DNA from: Ipomoea triloba
Lineage: Eukaryota > Streptophyta > Magnoliopsida > Solanales > Convolvulaceae
Reading direction: 5' to 3'
Length of the DNA: 64,000 nt
Assembly (NCBI RefSeq): GCF_003576645.1
Contig: NC_044917.1
Location: 4,061,404-4,125,403 of the forward strand
Under the pieces are notes generated by a model, which worked only from the letters and a program-made list of their open reading frames with translations, ran no database searches and was not told the DNA's origin. Positions 1-12,648 of the stretch are shown piece by piece. Numbering within the stretch: the first letter of the stretch is position 1; each line of letters starts with the position of its first letter. A program made the position numbers and the translations under genes.

Positions 1-374
1 CACTAATAGAGAAAAAAAAAGTGGGTAAAGTCAAAGTAGGGTTGGGAGTTCAAGACTACCAACACAAACCCCAATACCTACCTAATATTATTTATTCAAA
101 GGGAGAGAAAACGGAAGAAGAAGATCTGTGGCGGTGGTCGGAGGCGGACGGAACTGCGACGGTGGTCGGGGCAGAAGAAGAGCGAGAGCAAACATGGAAG
201 GTGAGCAAAACCGCCGGCTCAAAGCTCCATTAGAGCTCCGGCCGGAGGCCGGCGGTAGAAGCCGAAGTTGAGCAGTAGAGAAAGGCTTTTGTTTTATATA
301 TATACTTTGTTAATATACTTTTGAGTAAAAATATAACGTAATGCTTTCAACAGCAAAGTAACAACTAATACAAA
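1..374. other. 3' flank of CslH copy A, no gene called
   Basis: A 70-codon open frame at 21-233 (plus) is purine-rich and resembles nothing I recognise. The stretch probably holds the 3' untranslated region and downstream flank of the minus-strand CslH gene that ends at 375. I see no other feature in it. Confidence 0.4.
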
Positions 375-3300
375 TCAGTATTTGAATTTGGAGGCATGGA
401 CAAAGAGCAGTGCCAATCCCCCAGACTTTAAAACAGTGGATAATGGAATCCCATACTTTCCCTTTCCAAACAACCCCTTAAGAAATGCCCAATACATTAA
501 TATTACCCACACACTGCATATTACCTCTCCTAAACTCCAACTACGACTCTTCTCCTGTATAAAATCCAGAAATCCAATGAACAAAGCTGCCATGTTCACC
601 AGCAAAATGGTTGTGCCAGGGACAAACAGCGGAGATTCATCGAACGTGAACCTTCCAGCGTTGGAGTCCTCGTTGTCATCGTCGCTTGATTGATCTTTCT
701 TCGTGATTTCAAACACCGTTTCAGATAATCCAACAACCTTAATTATCACACTCAGGAGTCCAAACAACCACGACGCAGATGCATTCACCTTCCACATTCT
801 CTGGTTGTTCCACCACGCGCGTGCCGATTCCCCGGTTTCGATGTATTCGAATAGAGTGTACAAGTTGTAGATGATGAAAATGGAAGCTGGTATTACAATG
901 GCGGCTTCGTTTAGCTTTGGTTGGAAGTGAGAATTGTTGATGATGCAATATGCGGGGAGAAGAGCGTAACATATTTCAAAAATGGGCCTAATGGGCCAAA
1001 CCATAAGCCATAGATAGCCCAAGCATTGTCTGAACTGGAGCCTTCTAAATAGGGTGGAAATAATTGGGCTTTTCTTGCTTATTAGTATTTCCATAACCCC
1101 AGTGGCCCATCGTTTTTGTTGGGTCAATGCGGCCGGCCCACCTGTTGGTGCACTACCCAAAAAACCGGGCGGGTCAGGAACACAATACGAACTTTTCCAA
1201 CCCTTACTATGAATACTTAAACCGGTGAGGACGTCTTCTGTTGTGCTTCCATACATCCACCCAACCTACATGATTATAGAAAGAAAAAAATGACAAATAA
1301 TGTCAAATTAAATTTCATATTGTAATAAAACATTTGGCGCAATTTAAATAGAAGTAGTTATAAACCGATACTACATTTTAACAGTTTAGTAGTACTCAAA
1401 AACAATGATTGTTGGACTCATGTAGAATACATCCAATTGAGGTGTCAGATGTTTATTTGAAGTGATAACTCTTAATTTTTGAATCACATGTTATGTACTA
1501 ACCTTTTGGCCCCAAGCAGTGCCAGATTCATAGCCACAACTTGCAACTTCCTTCGCAGCATCAAGGGAATTCGAGAATATGGGAATCTCAGGAGATAAAG
1601 ATCCAGATAAAATTTGAGGGATTGATAAATTCAAGACTTTTGATTTGCCATACGTTAACCACTGGTCCTTGTCAACTGATTTTTCTAGTGACAAAAAAAT
1701 AATACTAATAAATACGGAGTATCTAAAAAGCAAGCGATAATGTAACAATAATTGAAATAGAAACAGACAAGAATTGATGACTATTAACTTTGACAAAAAC
1801 TTGCGTGAGACCGTCTCACCGTGAGACGGGTCGGGTCAGGTTAAGATGCAAATATAACACTTATATGCACAAATGTCATACTTATATGCTCAAATGTAAT
1901 ACTAATTAGGAATAAAATTTTTGTTACTTATAAGGGTAAATTTAATACTTTTAAGGAAAAATACAATACTTTTACATTTCGATTTAAAAGTATTACATTT
2001 TTCCTAAAAAGTATTATATTTGCCCTTATAAATATGGGGCAATTGTCAACATTACTTATTATGAAAAATTTATTACTTTTTCTCTTATAAGTAACAAAAA
2101 TTGTATTCTTGATTAGTGTTATATTTGAGCATATAAGTATGACATTTGCATGTTGCTTCGACCCGACCCGACCCGTCTCACAAATAAGGATCCGTGAGAC
2201 GGTCTCACACAAGTGTGACCCATTAACTTTATTAGGACAAAATTTGTTATTTATGCATACCACTAGCGTTAGCCACATTTGGCGCCATGCCATATATAAC
2301 TTTTCTTCTATGAAAGCATCCTGTTCCTTGGTAATACGGTCCTTGAATCCCAGCAACTCCTCGCCCTAAATACTATATATTAAAAATATTAACATATTAA
2401 TAAATGAAGTTAAATAACTTTTTGCATACAATTTAGTGAATTTACCATTTGAATTGCTTGTGCGGACTCAAAAAATAATTTCTTTACTTCAAGTGAGAAA
2501 TTTTTTAATCTTAGTATTTCTTTCAGCACTAATATAAAAATTAAAAAGTCAATAACATGCATTTATATATAGAAAGTTTAATATATATGTGAAAAAGAGA
2601 TGAGATTTGTACTTACTTCCATTGCAATTTTTAATTGGTTTCCAAACGGGTCATCTTTCAATGCATCAGTGAAGCTCTGAGGAAATTGAGCGAATCCGGC
2701 ATCTTTTTCATCCTCAGCTCCAAGCAGGAAGCACATGGCGTGCAATACTACTTTTGGGTCATTTGCATAACAGTCACAGTCCACATTCAACATGAATGGT
2801 GCATTTGTCATCACTCCTGACACTCTTGTCTATTTCAAATATGGTTAATTAATTATGAGTTGTGATAACAAGAAGAAAATTCCAAATTATGAGTTACGTA
2901 CTTATTTGAAATCTAATTCTTTTTGTTACGAAAACAAGTGGTAAGGGGCAATATAATTGAGTCAAGGCGGCAGTGGTGAAAGTATGAAGCTAAATAGGTT
3001 GTCGTGTGATAAGCAAATCATAAACTAAATAAGTTGTTATGAAAACTCATTACTAATACCAAGTATTTGATTCCTATATATTCTGATTCTTGTCATGTGA
3101 TAATAAGTAAATAATGATAATGAAAATATGGTGTAGATCATAGTTGAGGTGGACATGAAAAAAAAAACAAAAAAACAAAAAAACTGTAGGGTGTAAATAT
3201 AGTAGGTGGAGGAAGTATTTCATAATTTCAAAAATTAAAGAATTCATTAGTTATATTATAGAGAGTTTAAATTTTTTACCAAAACATTCATGGCTCCAGC

Positions 3301-4612
3301 CTTATAATGATGGGGATGCTTTGGACGCTTCTCTCTGGAGATATATATTAGATGAGGCACACCATCACCATTATCGATGCCAACTTCTTTGTTTTCCCAA
3401 ATCACCTGAATTAATATTCATTTAATAAAGTAACTTTTAATTCCCTACCTATATTAGCTGCACAACAAAATTAAGTCATAGAATGTGCCACCAATCAAAG
3501 ATGAAAAACTCTAAACAACATTAATTCATAAAATTGGTACTAATATTTTTTATAATATAACCTTAAAGATTTGCATGGTCAGCAACCATATATAGCAAGT
3601 TAGAATATATATACAATTTTTAATGTAATTGTAATTAGGATATATAGAGTGATAACCTTTATGATAGTTGAGTGGTTTTGTCGTTCAATGTTTTCAAAAA
3701 CTGAAACCTCGTCAGTAAGGTGACATAGTAAAGACTGTTGACTGGCTTCTTCTATTTTCCCACAAAGCTTTGAATATTCATCCTGCAAAAATATAATGAA
3801 CAAAATGGAAACTGTTTTCTCATTTCTTTTTTACTTTTAGTATTTTTTCAAAAATATAATATGAAGAAATCTATTTTCAAACCTTCATTTTCCTCCATTC
3901 ATGTTTAAAGTCTAAGGAGCTATCTTGGGGGAAAGTTGAGTTGTCACTAAAGTATCGAAACGGAGACCTAACGGCGACGTTATACTTCTTACAAAAGGGA
4001 ACCCAAATCTTAGCGAACTTAGATGCTTCGACGAGGGAGTAGAAGGTGAGGGGGGATGCGCCGTCATCTGATACATAACAGCCTAGCTTGTTCGCCGGAT
4101 AGTCCACCGCTAACAAAGATAACACCGTGTTGACCGTTATAATCGGCGGTTCCAGTTCCGGGTCGGCCGTTGTAACGAACATATCCACAGCTGGAAACTC
4201 AGATGTCCCCTCTCCCAACCTTAAAAACATCGAAACAATTTAATTACTTACGCCGAACGCTCAGAAAAATCATAAAATATATATTTATACGAACTTATAG
4301 TACGAAAATAAAATTAATTGCATATATAGTATGGTAGTACCATTGTAAGAGGCGTTGAGGGTACGTTTTGGTTTGGATTTGATTCCACTTACAGTTGATG
4401 GTGAGAATCCAAACGAAAGTGAACCAAACCTCGCAGATGAGAGCGAGAAGCCAAGGGATTTGGTCATTTTGGGTGCCCAGAGAAAATAGTCTATAGCTAA
4501 TGAGTGATAGCAGAAGGAATAGGATAATGATTTCTATGGTTCTTGATATTCTGTTGTTTCGAAATTGTATGTCGTATAGTGGAAAGGGATGAGGTTTGGT
4601 TGCCACAGCCAT
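375..4612 (-). CDS. Cellulose synthase-like protein, CslB/CslH type (copy A)
   Basis: This is a processive family 2 glycosyltransferase predicted to polymerise a beta-glucan-type cell wall polysaccharide at the Golgi or plasma membrane; the product is not established. Eight exons on the minus strand: 4612-4341, 4219-3883, 3782-3657, 3405-3280, 2829-2617, 2372-2261, 1675-1503, 1265-375. All junctions are GT-AG and the join is 2250 nt, giving 749 aa, normal for the family. Two membrane segments lie near the N-terminus (about residues 20-75). The catalytic motifs are intact: DDG 142-144, DCD 304-306, TED 462-464 and QQKRW 502-506. About six C-terminal membrane segments follow. The ATG at 4612 is preferred over an in-frame ATG at 4663, because the TATA box at 4677-4684 would place 4663 upstream of transcription start, and copy B aligns only from MAVATK. 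CslH is favoured over CslB from the VVLHAMC stretch, but this is tentative. Confidence 0.9.
1792..2221. mobile_element. Mutator-type foldback MITE, GTGTGAGACCGTCTCAC family, member 1
   Basis: A 430-bp element in intron 6 of CslH copy A. The 9-bp duplication attaacttt flanks it at 1783-1791 and 2222-2230. The termini are inverted around CTTGYGTGAGACCGTCTCAC (1800-1819 and 2194-2213). Most of the interior is also self-complementary: acttataagggtaaat near 1925 pairs with the cccttataa stretch near 2025. There is no coding capacity. A 9-bp TSD is typical of Mutator-like transposase; that assignment is inferred from the TSD and terminal inverted repeats (TIRs) only. Confidence 0.8.
2840..3270. other. 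Intron 4 of CslH copy A
   Basis: AT-rich intron sequence between exons 4 and 5, with an adenine/cytosine-rich stretch near 3160-3185. I see no embedded gene. Copy B has a similarly sized intron at 9405-9786. Confidence 0.6.
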
Positions 4613-4676
4613 GATGTCAGATGAGAACGCAGAGAGAGCTGGAATGCTTGTGTTTTGTGTCATTGGAGTTACAACC

Positions 4677-4684
4677 TTATATAA
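4677..4684 (-). promoter_or_regulatory. TATA box of CslH copy A
   Basis: On the minus strand this reads TTATATAA, about 65 nt upstream of the chosen start codon at 4612. The expected transcription start is near 4650. Confidence 0.5.
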
Positions 4685-5865
4685 CAGTGTTTGGTGATGA
4701 ATAGATCAACTGGTCGATGTAAAGCCACCTAAATAATATAATTACTCCATTATTTTTACATGCGACAAACTCATTAATTATTTTTAACTTCAATTTTTTT
4801 TTTTAATAAGACTTTCACCCGACCAAAGTGATGGCAAACTACCAGAAGGGACCGAAGAGCTGGTAATTGACAAACAATTTATTATAATATTATGTGTCAT
4901 CTCAACTACGTGTCAAACACATGACTTTTGGCATGACTCTGATACCAAATTGAAGCATGTGCTCCATTTCATCTAAAAGTCTAAACTAATATTTAGATTG
5001 TACATTTATTTTTATATATTTTATGCTCAACAAATCAACATTTTATAATACATATCTTGATTAAGTCAGGGTGACGGATGGTTTTAGGATCTCATAAAAA
5101 TTGCTTCTTTTATGTCTCGAGTATTAGCCACAACTCTATTCAATTCATTATTGGACCTCATTTCATAATATTGTTACTTTTCCGTATGTTTTGTCGATCT
5201 CATGAACCTTTTCAATATGCATGGTCCGAACACTTAGAATAATTAGTAATTGAACTACACCGGTAATGTAACTAAAATATCAAAAAATTGATGCTCGTTA
5301 AACTCTATGAGAGTCATGTCAAAATTAATACGGAGTAATAATAAATTTTATTTTTTGATCTATACAACTACGGAGTATAAGTTTTTATTTCCAATGAACC
5401 AATATTACATTTTAGAAAAAAAAATACATGTAAAATAATATAGTTCGTTAGTATATATCTCAAATTAAACCAAATTAAATAAGATAAAATATTAGCACAA
5501 ACTTAAAAAAGTCATCAGAATTTTCAAAACAAATCAGACGGAGTACGTAATGCAATGCATGTGTGTACGTATGATCGAAAACCACACAAATGGCAGTTTT
5601 GCATGTCGGTTTCAGGGAGTTCTCCATCATTACGACAACATTTTTATCATTTTGTCATTGTGATATACATTAGTTGAGAGGTCGGACGGTCGGTCAGTTA
5701 GCCGCCGTTGACAAGCATATTTGATATATATACTTTCGCTATCAAATTAAATTAATAGATAATCTTGTTATAATAGCCTCCATTATTTCACGCTGATCCG
5801 TAATATTTGGTGTGATTAACTAAATAAACCGTGCTATTTTACCCGTTATCTTTATATGATCTTAT
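4685..5865. other. Upstream spacer of CslH copy A
   Basis: AT-rich spacer. A minus-strand fragment at about 4927-4990 matches, in reverse complement, the repeat at 14878-14935 (shared motif TTTGGTATCAGAG and the preceding gagcacatg stretch). It is probably an old dispersed repeat. No gene is seen. Confidence 0.5.
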
Positions 5866-5869
5866 CGGT

Positions 5870-6270
5870 CTCTTTTCAAACTCGCTTTCAGATTATTATT
5901 ACCACCACCACCACACAACCACAGTCACCACCACCGACACCAACACACCACAGTCATCACCACCGGCACCAACACACCAACACACCACTCATTATTATTA
6001 TTATTATTATTATTGTTGTTGTTGTTGTTGTTATTATTATTGTTGTTAGTGGTGGTGGTGTTATTATTATAACAAATAATATATTCATTTTCAGGAAAAT
6101 CAAACAAAAAAAATACACTTTTATTAACTTTTAGTCAAACAGAAAAAAATAATTTAATTTCTACTCCTTATATTTAGTACATAAAAAATTAAATTGTTTT
6201 TCAAAAAAATGAAAAATTTTAAAAATTATTTTTAAAAAAATATTTTTCAAATTTTCAAACAGTTTCTTAA
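5870..6270 (-). mobile_element. (TAA)n/(GGT)n-core MITE-like element, member 1
   Basis: A block of CCA/ACC repeats (about 5903-5990), then TTA repeats (about 5989-6037), a short GGT run (about 6049-6061), and an AT-rich arm ending in TTTTTCAAATTTTCAAAC near 6260. In reverse complement the arm resembles the arms of elements at 12420-12790 and 18733-19402, which share the trinucleotide core. Open frames here are low-complexity artefacts. Confidence 0.5.
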
Positions 6271-6285
6271 TTTTATTTTTTTAAT

Positions 6286-6680
6286 AATTACAATGCATGG
6301 GAATCGAGAAGATGATAATTGATCATGGGAAATCTCAATGACTGCATGCTCTGGTTTTCAGTAAATCAGTACTGCATGCAACTGTGCAAGCTAAAACAAA
6401 AGAGTTCGAATCTTATTTTTACTTCGTTACTTTTACTCCCTGACGTGATAAAATATGATAAGTTTATCTTGCAATCGATCTCAAAAAAAGTATCAATATT
6501 AAATTTTTGTGTGAAAGAATAAAAGTAGGGAATATAACTTGAGAGTTCAGGTACTATTTTTCTAAACAAAATTATAATGCATGGAAATCGAGAAGATGAT
6601 AATTGATAATGGGAAATCTCAATAATTGCATGCTCTGGTTTTCAGTAAATCAGTACTGCATGCAACTGTGCAAGCTAAAA
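6286..6680. repeat. 111-bp direct repeat pair
   Basis: The segment 6286-6396 recurs at 6570-6680, offset 284 bp, with only a few substitutions. Both copies contain GCATGCTCTGGTTTTCAG. The intervening 173 bp is unrelated AT-rich sequence. Function unknown; no open frame is conserved between the copies. Confidence 0.8.
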
Positions 6681-7509
6681 AAGTATATATTTCTACTCTC
6701 AACTTTCATAACAAATACTCCGTAAAATATAAAAGAAATAAAAATACAAGTATATTATATAAAATTCCATAACATATATACCTATCCCTACGAAACTTTT
6801 TAACAAAAAGTTTTTGCTTAGTGATTAATTATTGATTACTTACTGACAAAGAAAATGACATTTTGAAGAAAAACATTTAGCATAAAAGCACTCTCAAAAA
6901 ACAAAACTATTTCTGAAAAAGTTTGCGTCTCTATCGATAAACTTAGAAAAAGGAGAACATATTTTTATTTATTAATTGACATTTTTTGTCTAGTGTTATA
7001 ATATTTCCATACAACGTAGCAATAATAATAATAATAATAATAAAAATCCTTATGTATGTAATTATAGGAAAATAATTTTTTTTTTAAAATCTAAAAGCGA
7101 CCTCCCATGATTCGATAAATATTGCAATGGATATTTATTATTTTATTTCAACAATTTCTTTGATCAATATCAATTCTAGCTACTTAGTAGTGCACCTTAT
7201 TGTCATCTTTCTATGAATGGTGGACTTCTTGACTTGTAATTATTATGCTTCATAATTTGTTTTTGGGTGACAAGATAAATCGTAATCACTACTTTAAGTG
7301 TATGCATGAGATAAACTGGCTGGCTTAAACAAAACAATAAATAAAAATAAAAAAATTAATAAGTTGCTCCGATCCTGTTGTAAGCAATACTTTTAACGTT
7401 GTGACACCAACTTAAATAGGTTGCCCATACTTAATAGTTTTAGTGCATAAGCATGAGAATCAATATAATGTCAACTAATACAACTCGATCAGTAATTCAG
7501 TATACCCTT
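6681..7509. other. Spacer between the CslH copies
   Basis: AT-rich spacer including a short (AAT)n run at 7020-7042. It contains the 3' flank of CslH copy B. No gene is seen. Confidence 0.5.
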
Positions 7510-10500
7510 TTATTTGCAAACATGGACAAAAAGCAATCCCAATCCCAATCCCACAGACTTTGCAATAGTAGATAATGGAATCCCATACTTCCCCTTTCCA
7601 AACAACCCCTTAAGAAATGCCCAATACATTAATATTACCCACACACTGCATATTACCTCTCCTAAACTCCAACTACGACTCTTTTCCTGTATAAAATCCA
7701 GAAATCCAATGAACAAAGCTGCCATGTTCACCAGCAAAATGGTTGTACCAGGGACAAACAGCGGAGAATTATCGAATGTGAACCTTCCAACGTTGGAGTC
7801 CTCGTTGTCATCGTCGCTTGATTGATCTTTCTTGGTGATTTCAAACACCGTTTCAGATAATCCAACAACCTTAAGTATCACACTTAGGAGTCCAAACAAC
7901 CACGGCGCAGATGAATTCACCTTCAACATTCTTTGGTTGTTCCACCACGCCCGCAACGACTCCCCTGTTCTTATGTACTCGGATAAAGTGTACAAATTGT
8001 AGATTATGAAAATGGAAGCTGCTATTATAATGGCGCCTTCATTTATGTTTGGTTGGAAGTGAGAATTGTTGATGATGCAATATGCGGGGAGAAGAGCGTA
8101 GCATAGTTCAAAAATGGGCCTAATGGGCCAAACCATAACCCATAGATAAGCCAAGCATTGCCTAAATTGGAGCTTCCTAAATACGGTGGAAATAATTGGG
8201 CTTTTCTTGCAGATCAGTATTTCCATTAGCCCAGTGGCCCATCGTTTTTGTTGGGTCAACGCTCCAGGCCCACCTGTTGGTGCACTCCCCAGAAAACCAG
8301 GCGGGTCAGGAGCGCAATAAGCAGATTTCCAACCCTTACTATGAATAGTTACCCCGGTGAGCATGTCCATCCACCCTACCTAAAGAAAACACATTAAACC
8401 AAATATTTATTTTTTCTATAATCCAAATTTCCGAATTATGTCCCTGCAATTAACCTATTATAGACACATAATTTGAATGTTATTTTAGATCAGGACCAGG
8501 ATACACAATATAAGGTAGATCTAATCCATGATATAATATGTACTTACCTTTTGGCCCCAAGCCGTGCCGGATTCATAGCCACAACTTGCAACTTGGTTAG
8601 CAGCATCAAGGGAATTCGAGAAAATGGGAATCTCAGGATACAAAGATCCAGATAAGATTTGAGAGGTTGATAAAGTGAAGCTCTTTGATTTGCCAAACGT
8701 TTCCCATTGCTCCTTATCCGCTGATTACAAAAGTACAGTATTAAATCTCCAAAAACGAATGTGACAAATGACAATGTAATAGATGTTGAAATTAAACCAC
8801 GTGGGCGAAAATTCATTGCATAATATATTGCATCATGCATATATAGTTGCATACCGTTAGTGTCGGCCACATTTGGCGACAAGCCGTATATAACTTTTCT
8901 TCTATGGAAACATCCAGTTCCTTGATAAAATGGTCCTTGAATCCCAGCGATTCCTCGCCCTAGAAACTGTATCAAACCGTATATAAACTTTCTTCTAAGA
9001 TCTACTTTTAACTATACAGAATATTCCATGGATACAGATAGCTAGCATAATAATAATGAAGTTGTAGGGGTGGAGACAGAAATTTTAAAATCTTAATTCG
9101 GATTTTAATAGCAACATAGGAAGTAAATAACATAATTGTAATTTTACTATAACTAATATGTTATATGTGAAAAGAACATATTTTTACTTACTTCCATTAT
9201 GATTTTCATTTGGTTTCCGTAAGGATCATCCTTCAACCCACCACTGAAGCTCTGAGGGAATTGAACAAATCCAGCCTCCTTTTCGTCATCAACTCCAAGG
9301 AAGAAGCACATTGCATGTAGTACTACTTTCGGATCATTTGCGTAACAATCACAGTCCACGTTAAACATGAATGGTGCATTTGTTATCACTCCTGACACTC
9401 TTGTCTAATCCAAATTAAATATGATTAGCTAGTGTTTGTTATATATAACAAGAAAAATTATCCAACTTCTTCACTATTTATCAATTCCAATTTATAAATT
9501 ACTACATAATCTTTTGTAATCTAATTATTATTATTATTTATATAAACATATGAAAACAAATGGTAAGGGACAATGTAATTGAGTGGAGATGCATGGCAGT
9601 GGCGAAATTAAATAGGTTGTAGCATTATAGATATGTCACAGAGATAATATAATATATAATCATGATTAAAATAAGTGATGATATAGTAATGAATTGAAAG
9701 TAATAATCAATGATGAAATTATATCATATTTACAAAATTAAACAATTCACAAGTTAATATAGAAATTAAATTAAAACACTTATTACCAGAACATTCATGG
9801 CTCCCGCTTTGAAATGATGGGGATACTTTGGATACTTCTCTCTGGAGATATATATCAGATGAGGCACATCATCACTACTAGCAACACTTTCCTTGTTTTC
9901 CCAAATCACCTGAATTAATTATCATTCAATCATTGAACTTTTAATTCCCTAACTAGCTACAAAACAATGTTCAACATGAAACTTAGGACAATTGAGAATT
10001 ATTTCTATATTAGGTGATAACAAACCTTTATAATGGTGGGATGGTTTCTCCGTTCGATCTTTGTAAAAACTGAAAACTCGCCGATAAAGTTATGTGACAA
10101 AGAATCTTGACTTGCATCTTCTATCTTTGCACAAAGCTTCGAATATTCATCCTGCAAAACATGTACCAAAAAAAAAAATTAAAAAATTCAAACTAGCATA
10201 GCTAAAACCCTATTTACCAATAACATAATATTTGAACTTTTCTTTTAACAAACCTTCATTTTCTTCCATTCATGTTGGAAGTCTAAGGAGCTATCTTGTG
10301 AGAAGGTTGGGTTGGCCTGAAAGTATCGAAACGGAGATCTAACGGCGACGTTATACTTCTTACAAAAGGGAACCCAAAGCTTAGCGAACTTGGATGCTTC
10401 GACGAGGGAGTAGAAGGTGAGGGGGGATGCGCCGTCATCTGATACATAACAGGCTAGCTTCTTCGCCGGATAGTCCACAGCTAACAAAGATAACACCGTG

Positions 10501-10951
10501 TTGACCGTTATAATCGGCGGTTCCAGTTCCGGGTCGGCCGTCGTAACAAACATATCCACAGCCGGAAACTCAGATGCCCCATCTCCCAACCTTAAAAACA
10601 TCGAAACAAGACAAATTTATAAGGAAAAATAAAACAAATTAAAATTGTAGGAATGTATGTATGTATAGTACTACTATCATACCATTGCAAGAGGCGTTGA
10701 GGATATGTTTTGGTTTGGATTTGATTCCACTTAGCGTTGACGGCGAGAACCCAAACGAAAGTGAACCAAGCCTCGCAGATGAGAGCCAAAAGCCAAGGGA
10801 TTTGGTCATGGCTGCGGAGAGAAAACAGTCTGTAGCAAATGAGTGATAGCAGAACGAATAGGATAATGATTTCTATGGCTCTTGAGATTCTGTTGTTTCG
10901 AAATTGTATCTCGTACAGTGGAAAACCAGGATTTTTGGTTGCCACTGCCAT
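7510..10951 (-). CDS. Cellulose synthase-like protein, CslB/CslH type (copy B), TED motif damaged
   Basis: Tandem paralogue of copy A, same strand and intron positions. Exons on the minus strand: 10951-10683, 10590-10254, 10151-10026, 9909-9787, 9404-9192, 8966-8855, 8720-8548, 8379-7510. The join is 2223 nt, giving 740 aa with an open frame. DDG, DCD and QQKRW are present. At the start of exon 8 copy A reads [13 protein letters not shown] and copy B reads WMDMLTG: six residues, including T and E of the TED motif, are missing through an in-frame 18-bp deletion, leaving only the aspartate (D456). The TED aspartate is the proposed general base in cellulose synthases, and its loop is nearly invariant. 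The enzyme may be weakened or inactive, although no stop or frameshift is present. The ATG at 10951 is preferred over 11023 because similarity to copy A begins there. Confidence 0.88.
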
Positions 10952-11645
10952 AATGTCTTTGAACACAGATGAGAGAGAGCTGGAATGCTTGTATGTGTTT
11001 CTCGTGACTGGACTTACAGACATATATATGGACTGGATTCCAGGTTGTCACATTTATTTTTGCACCTTTTTTAATGTAACAAAATAAATATTACTAACTT
11101 TTTAATTTTGACCCTCAAATGTCGGTGTCATTTATATAAAGTATAATTATACTTTTCATTAATTGTCTAGAAATTTGAAAAAGTTAAAACGTTAAATTGA
11201 AAAATGTAAAATAATAGTGATGTTCGTATTTTGTAAATAGGATGCTATTTTCAAACAAATTAAAAATAAGAGTAGGACATGTAATATGAGATGAATGGGA
11301 GTATAAAATTAATATATTTAAAAATTACTATTAAATTCAAAAAAAAATTAAATTTAAATTAATTAAAAATAATTTTTTTTATATTTAAGAAAGTGCTACG
11401 ATGCTTTCAGTGAGTAAAATACTCCATTACTTTTACAGGTGACAAAGACGTATTATTTTTTAACTTTAAAAAAATATTTTTAATTAAAACAAAGTGAAGA
11501 CAAACTACAAGGGACAGAGGAAGTAATCAACAAACAATTACAATCCTCTGTAGTTCACTAATTCTTATAATGACAACAATTACAATCCTCTGTAGTTCAC
11601 TAATTCTTATAATGACAACATTTTTTTATCCTTTTGTTCGTTCGC

Positions 11646-11677
<32 letters not shown>

Positions 11678-11880
11678 GCACGCCTATGTTCACATGAAAA
11701 CACTTTTTTCATAAGAACATAATGATAAATTTAAGTCATTCAATCCGGAAAATTTAATGTCTGCGATTAAATAGGAAGATATTTAACCAGCATTCTATTT
11801 CTAGGGGAGCATAGTAAATTAATAGTGATTTAATTTGGCACATAATTAGAGCAGTAGCTGGAAAATGAGGATGTTCGGTT
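10952..11880. other. Upstream spacer of CslH copy B
   Basis: A TATA-like CATATATATG (minus strand) lies near 11020-11029, about 70 nt from the start codon of copy B. The rest is AT-rich and holds the tandem duplication at 11535-11618 and a (TG)n(TA)n microsatellite near 11646-11678. No gene is seen. Confidence 0.5.
11535..11618. repeat. Perfect 42-bp tandem duplication
   Basis: The unit at 11535-11576 is repeated exactly at 11577-11618 (it contains CAATCCTCTGTAGTTCAC). It lies upstream of CslH copy B with no coding content. Perfect identity implies a recent event. Confidence 0.9.
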
Positions 11881-12045
11881 GCCACTCCATTATAGCAATA
11901 TATATGAGCAACCTCGTTTGTTGAGATTTTTTTCATTATTTTTTTTTACAGATATATTAAGAGAGAGAAAGATGAGAGAAAAAAAAAAAGAGAAAGAAAA
12001 TCAGAAAAACAAGCTTGAAAAAAAAATGGGACCTTTTACGTGTTT

Positions 12046-12106
12046 AACATTGGCGCGTGCATAGAGTCAGTAGTATTCAAAAAAAAAAAAAACATTGGCG
12101 CGTGCA
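12046..12106 (+). mobile_element. 5'-truncated SINE tail with 16-bp TSD
   Basis: The direct repeat AACATTGGCGCGTGCA (12046-12061 and 12091-12106) flanks only 29 bases, TAGAGTCAGTAGTATTC plus poly(A). The insert matches the 3' end of the SINE at 18517-18675 (GAGTCATTAGTACTC then A-run). The structure is that of a target-primed retroposition event truncated almost to the tail. Confidence 0.85.
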
Positions 12107-12419
12107 GTGCTAAAGTGCGTGGAACGCTTTAATTAGGCTTCATATGCATTTTCATTGGCTCTGAAAAGAATTTTGATTCGCATTGTGAAAACTAAGAAAA
12201 AATCATGCTCGACAATAGTAAAAAATCATGTTGTAGTTTTTTCTCTATAAAAAATCAAGAAAAAATCACAAATAGTGTTGCTCTAATATTTTTGTTGCAG
12301 TGTGATTGTACGTATATTTTACATTACATGTGTTCAGTGAGTAAATTAAATAATTCTATTACTTTTACATGCCACATAGATATGGATTATTATTCATGTG
12401 TGGGAAACATGAAAAATGT

Positions 12420-12592
12420 TTTTTTTTTCAAAAAATGAATTTTAGAAAGTGACTTATTTTTCAAAAAATATTTTAATTTTATACTCTTTGACTGAAAGTC
12501 AGAAAATATAATTATTGTTTTCTATTTAGTTGAAAATTAATAATTCGTATTTACTCTGTTTGGTTCATTTTTATGAAATTGTACATATTATT

Positions 12593-12648
<56 letters not shown>

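Noticed and set aside
1928..2369. Open frames of 142 and 86 codons near 2 kb
   Set aside because: They overlap the foldback MITE in CslH intron 6 and exon 6 in the wrong frame.
5831..6134. Open frames with long His/Thr, Ile or Asn runs
   Set aside because: Translations of trinucleotide microsatellites inside a MITE-like element; not genes.
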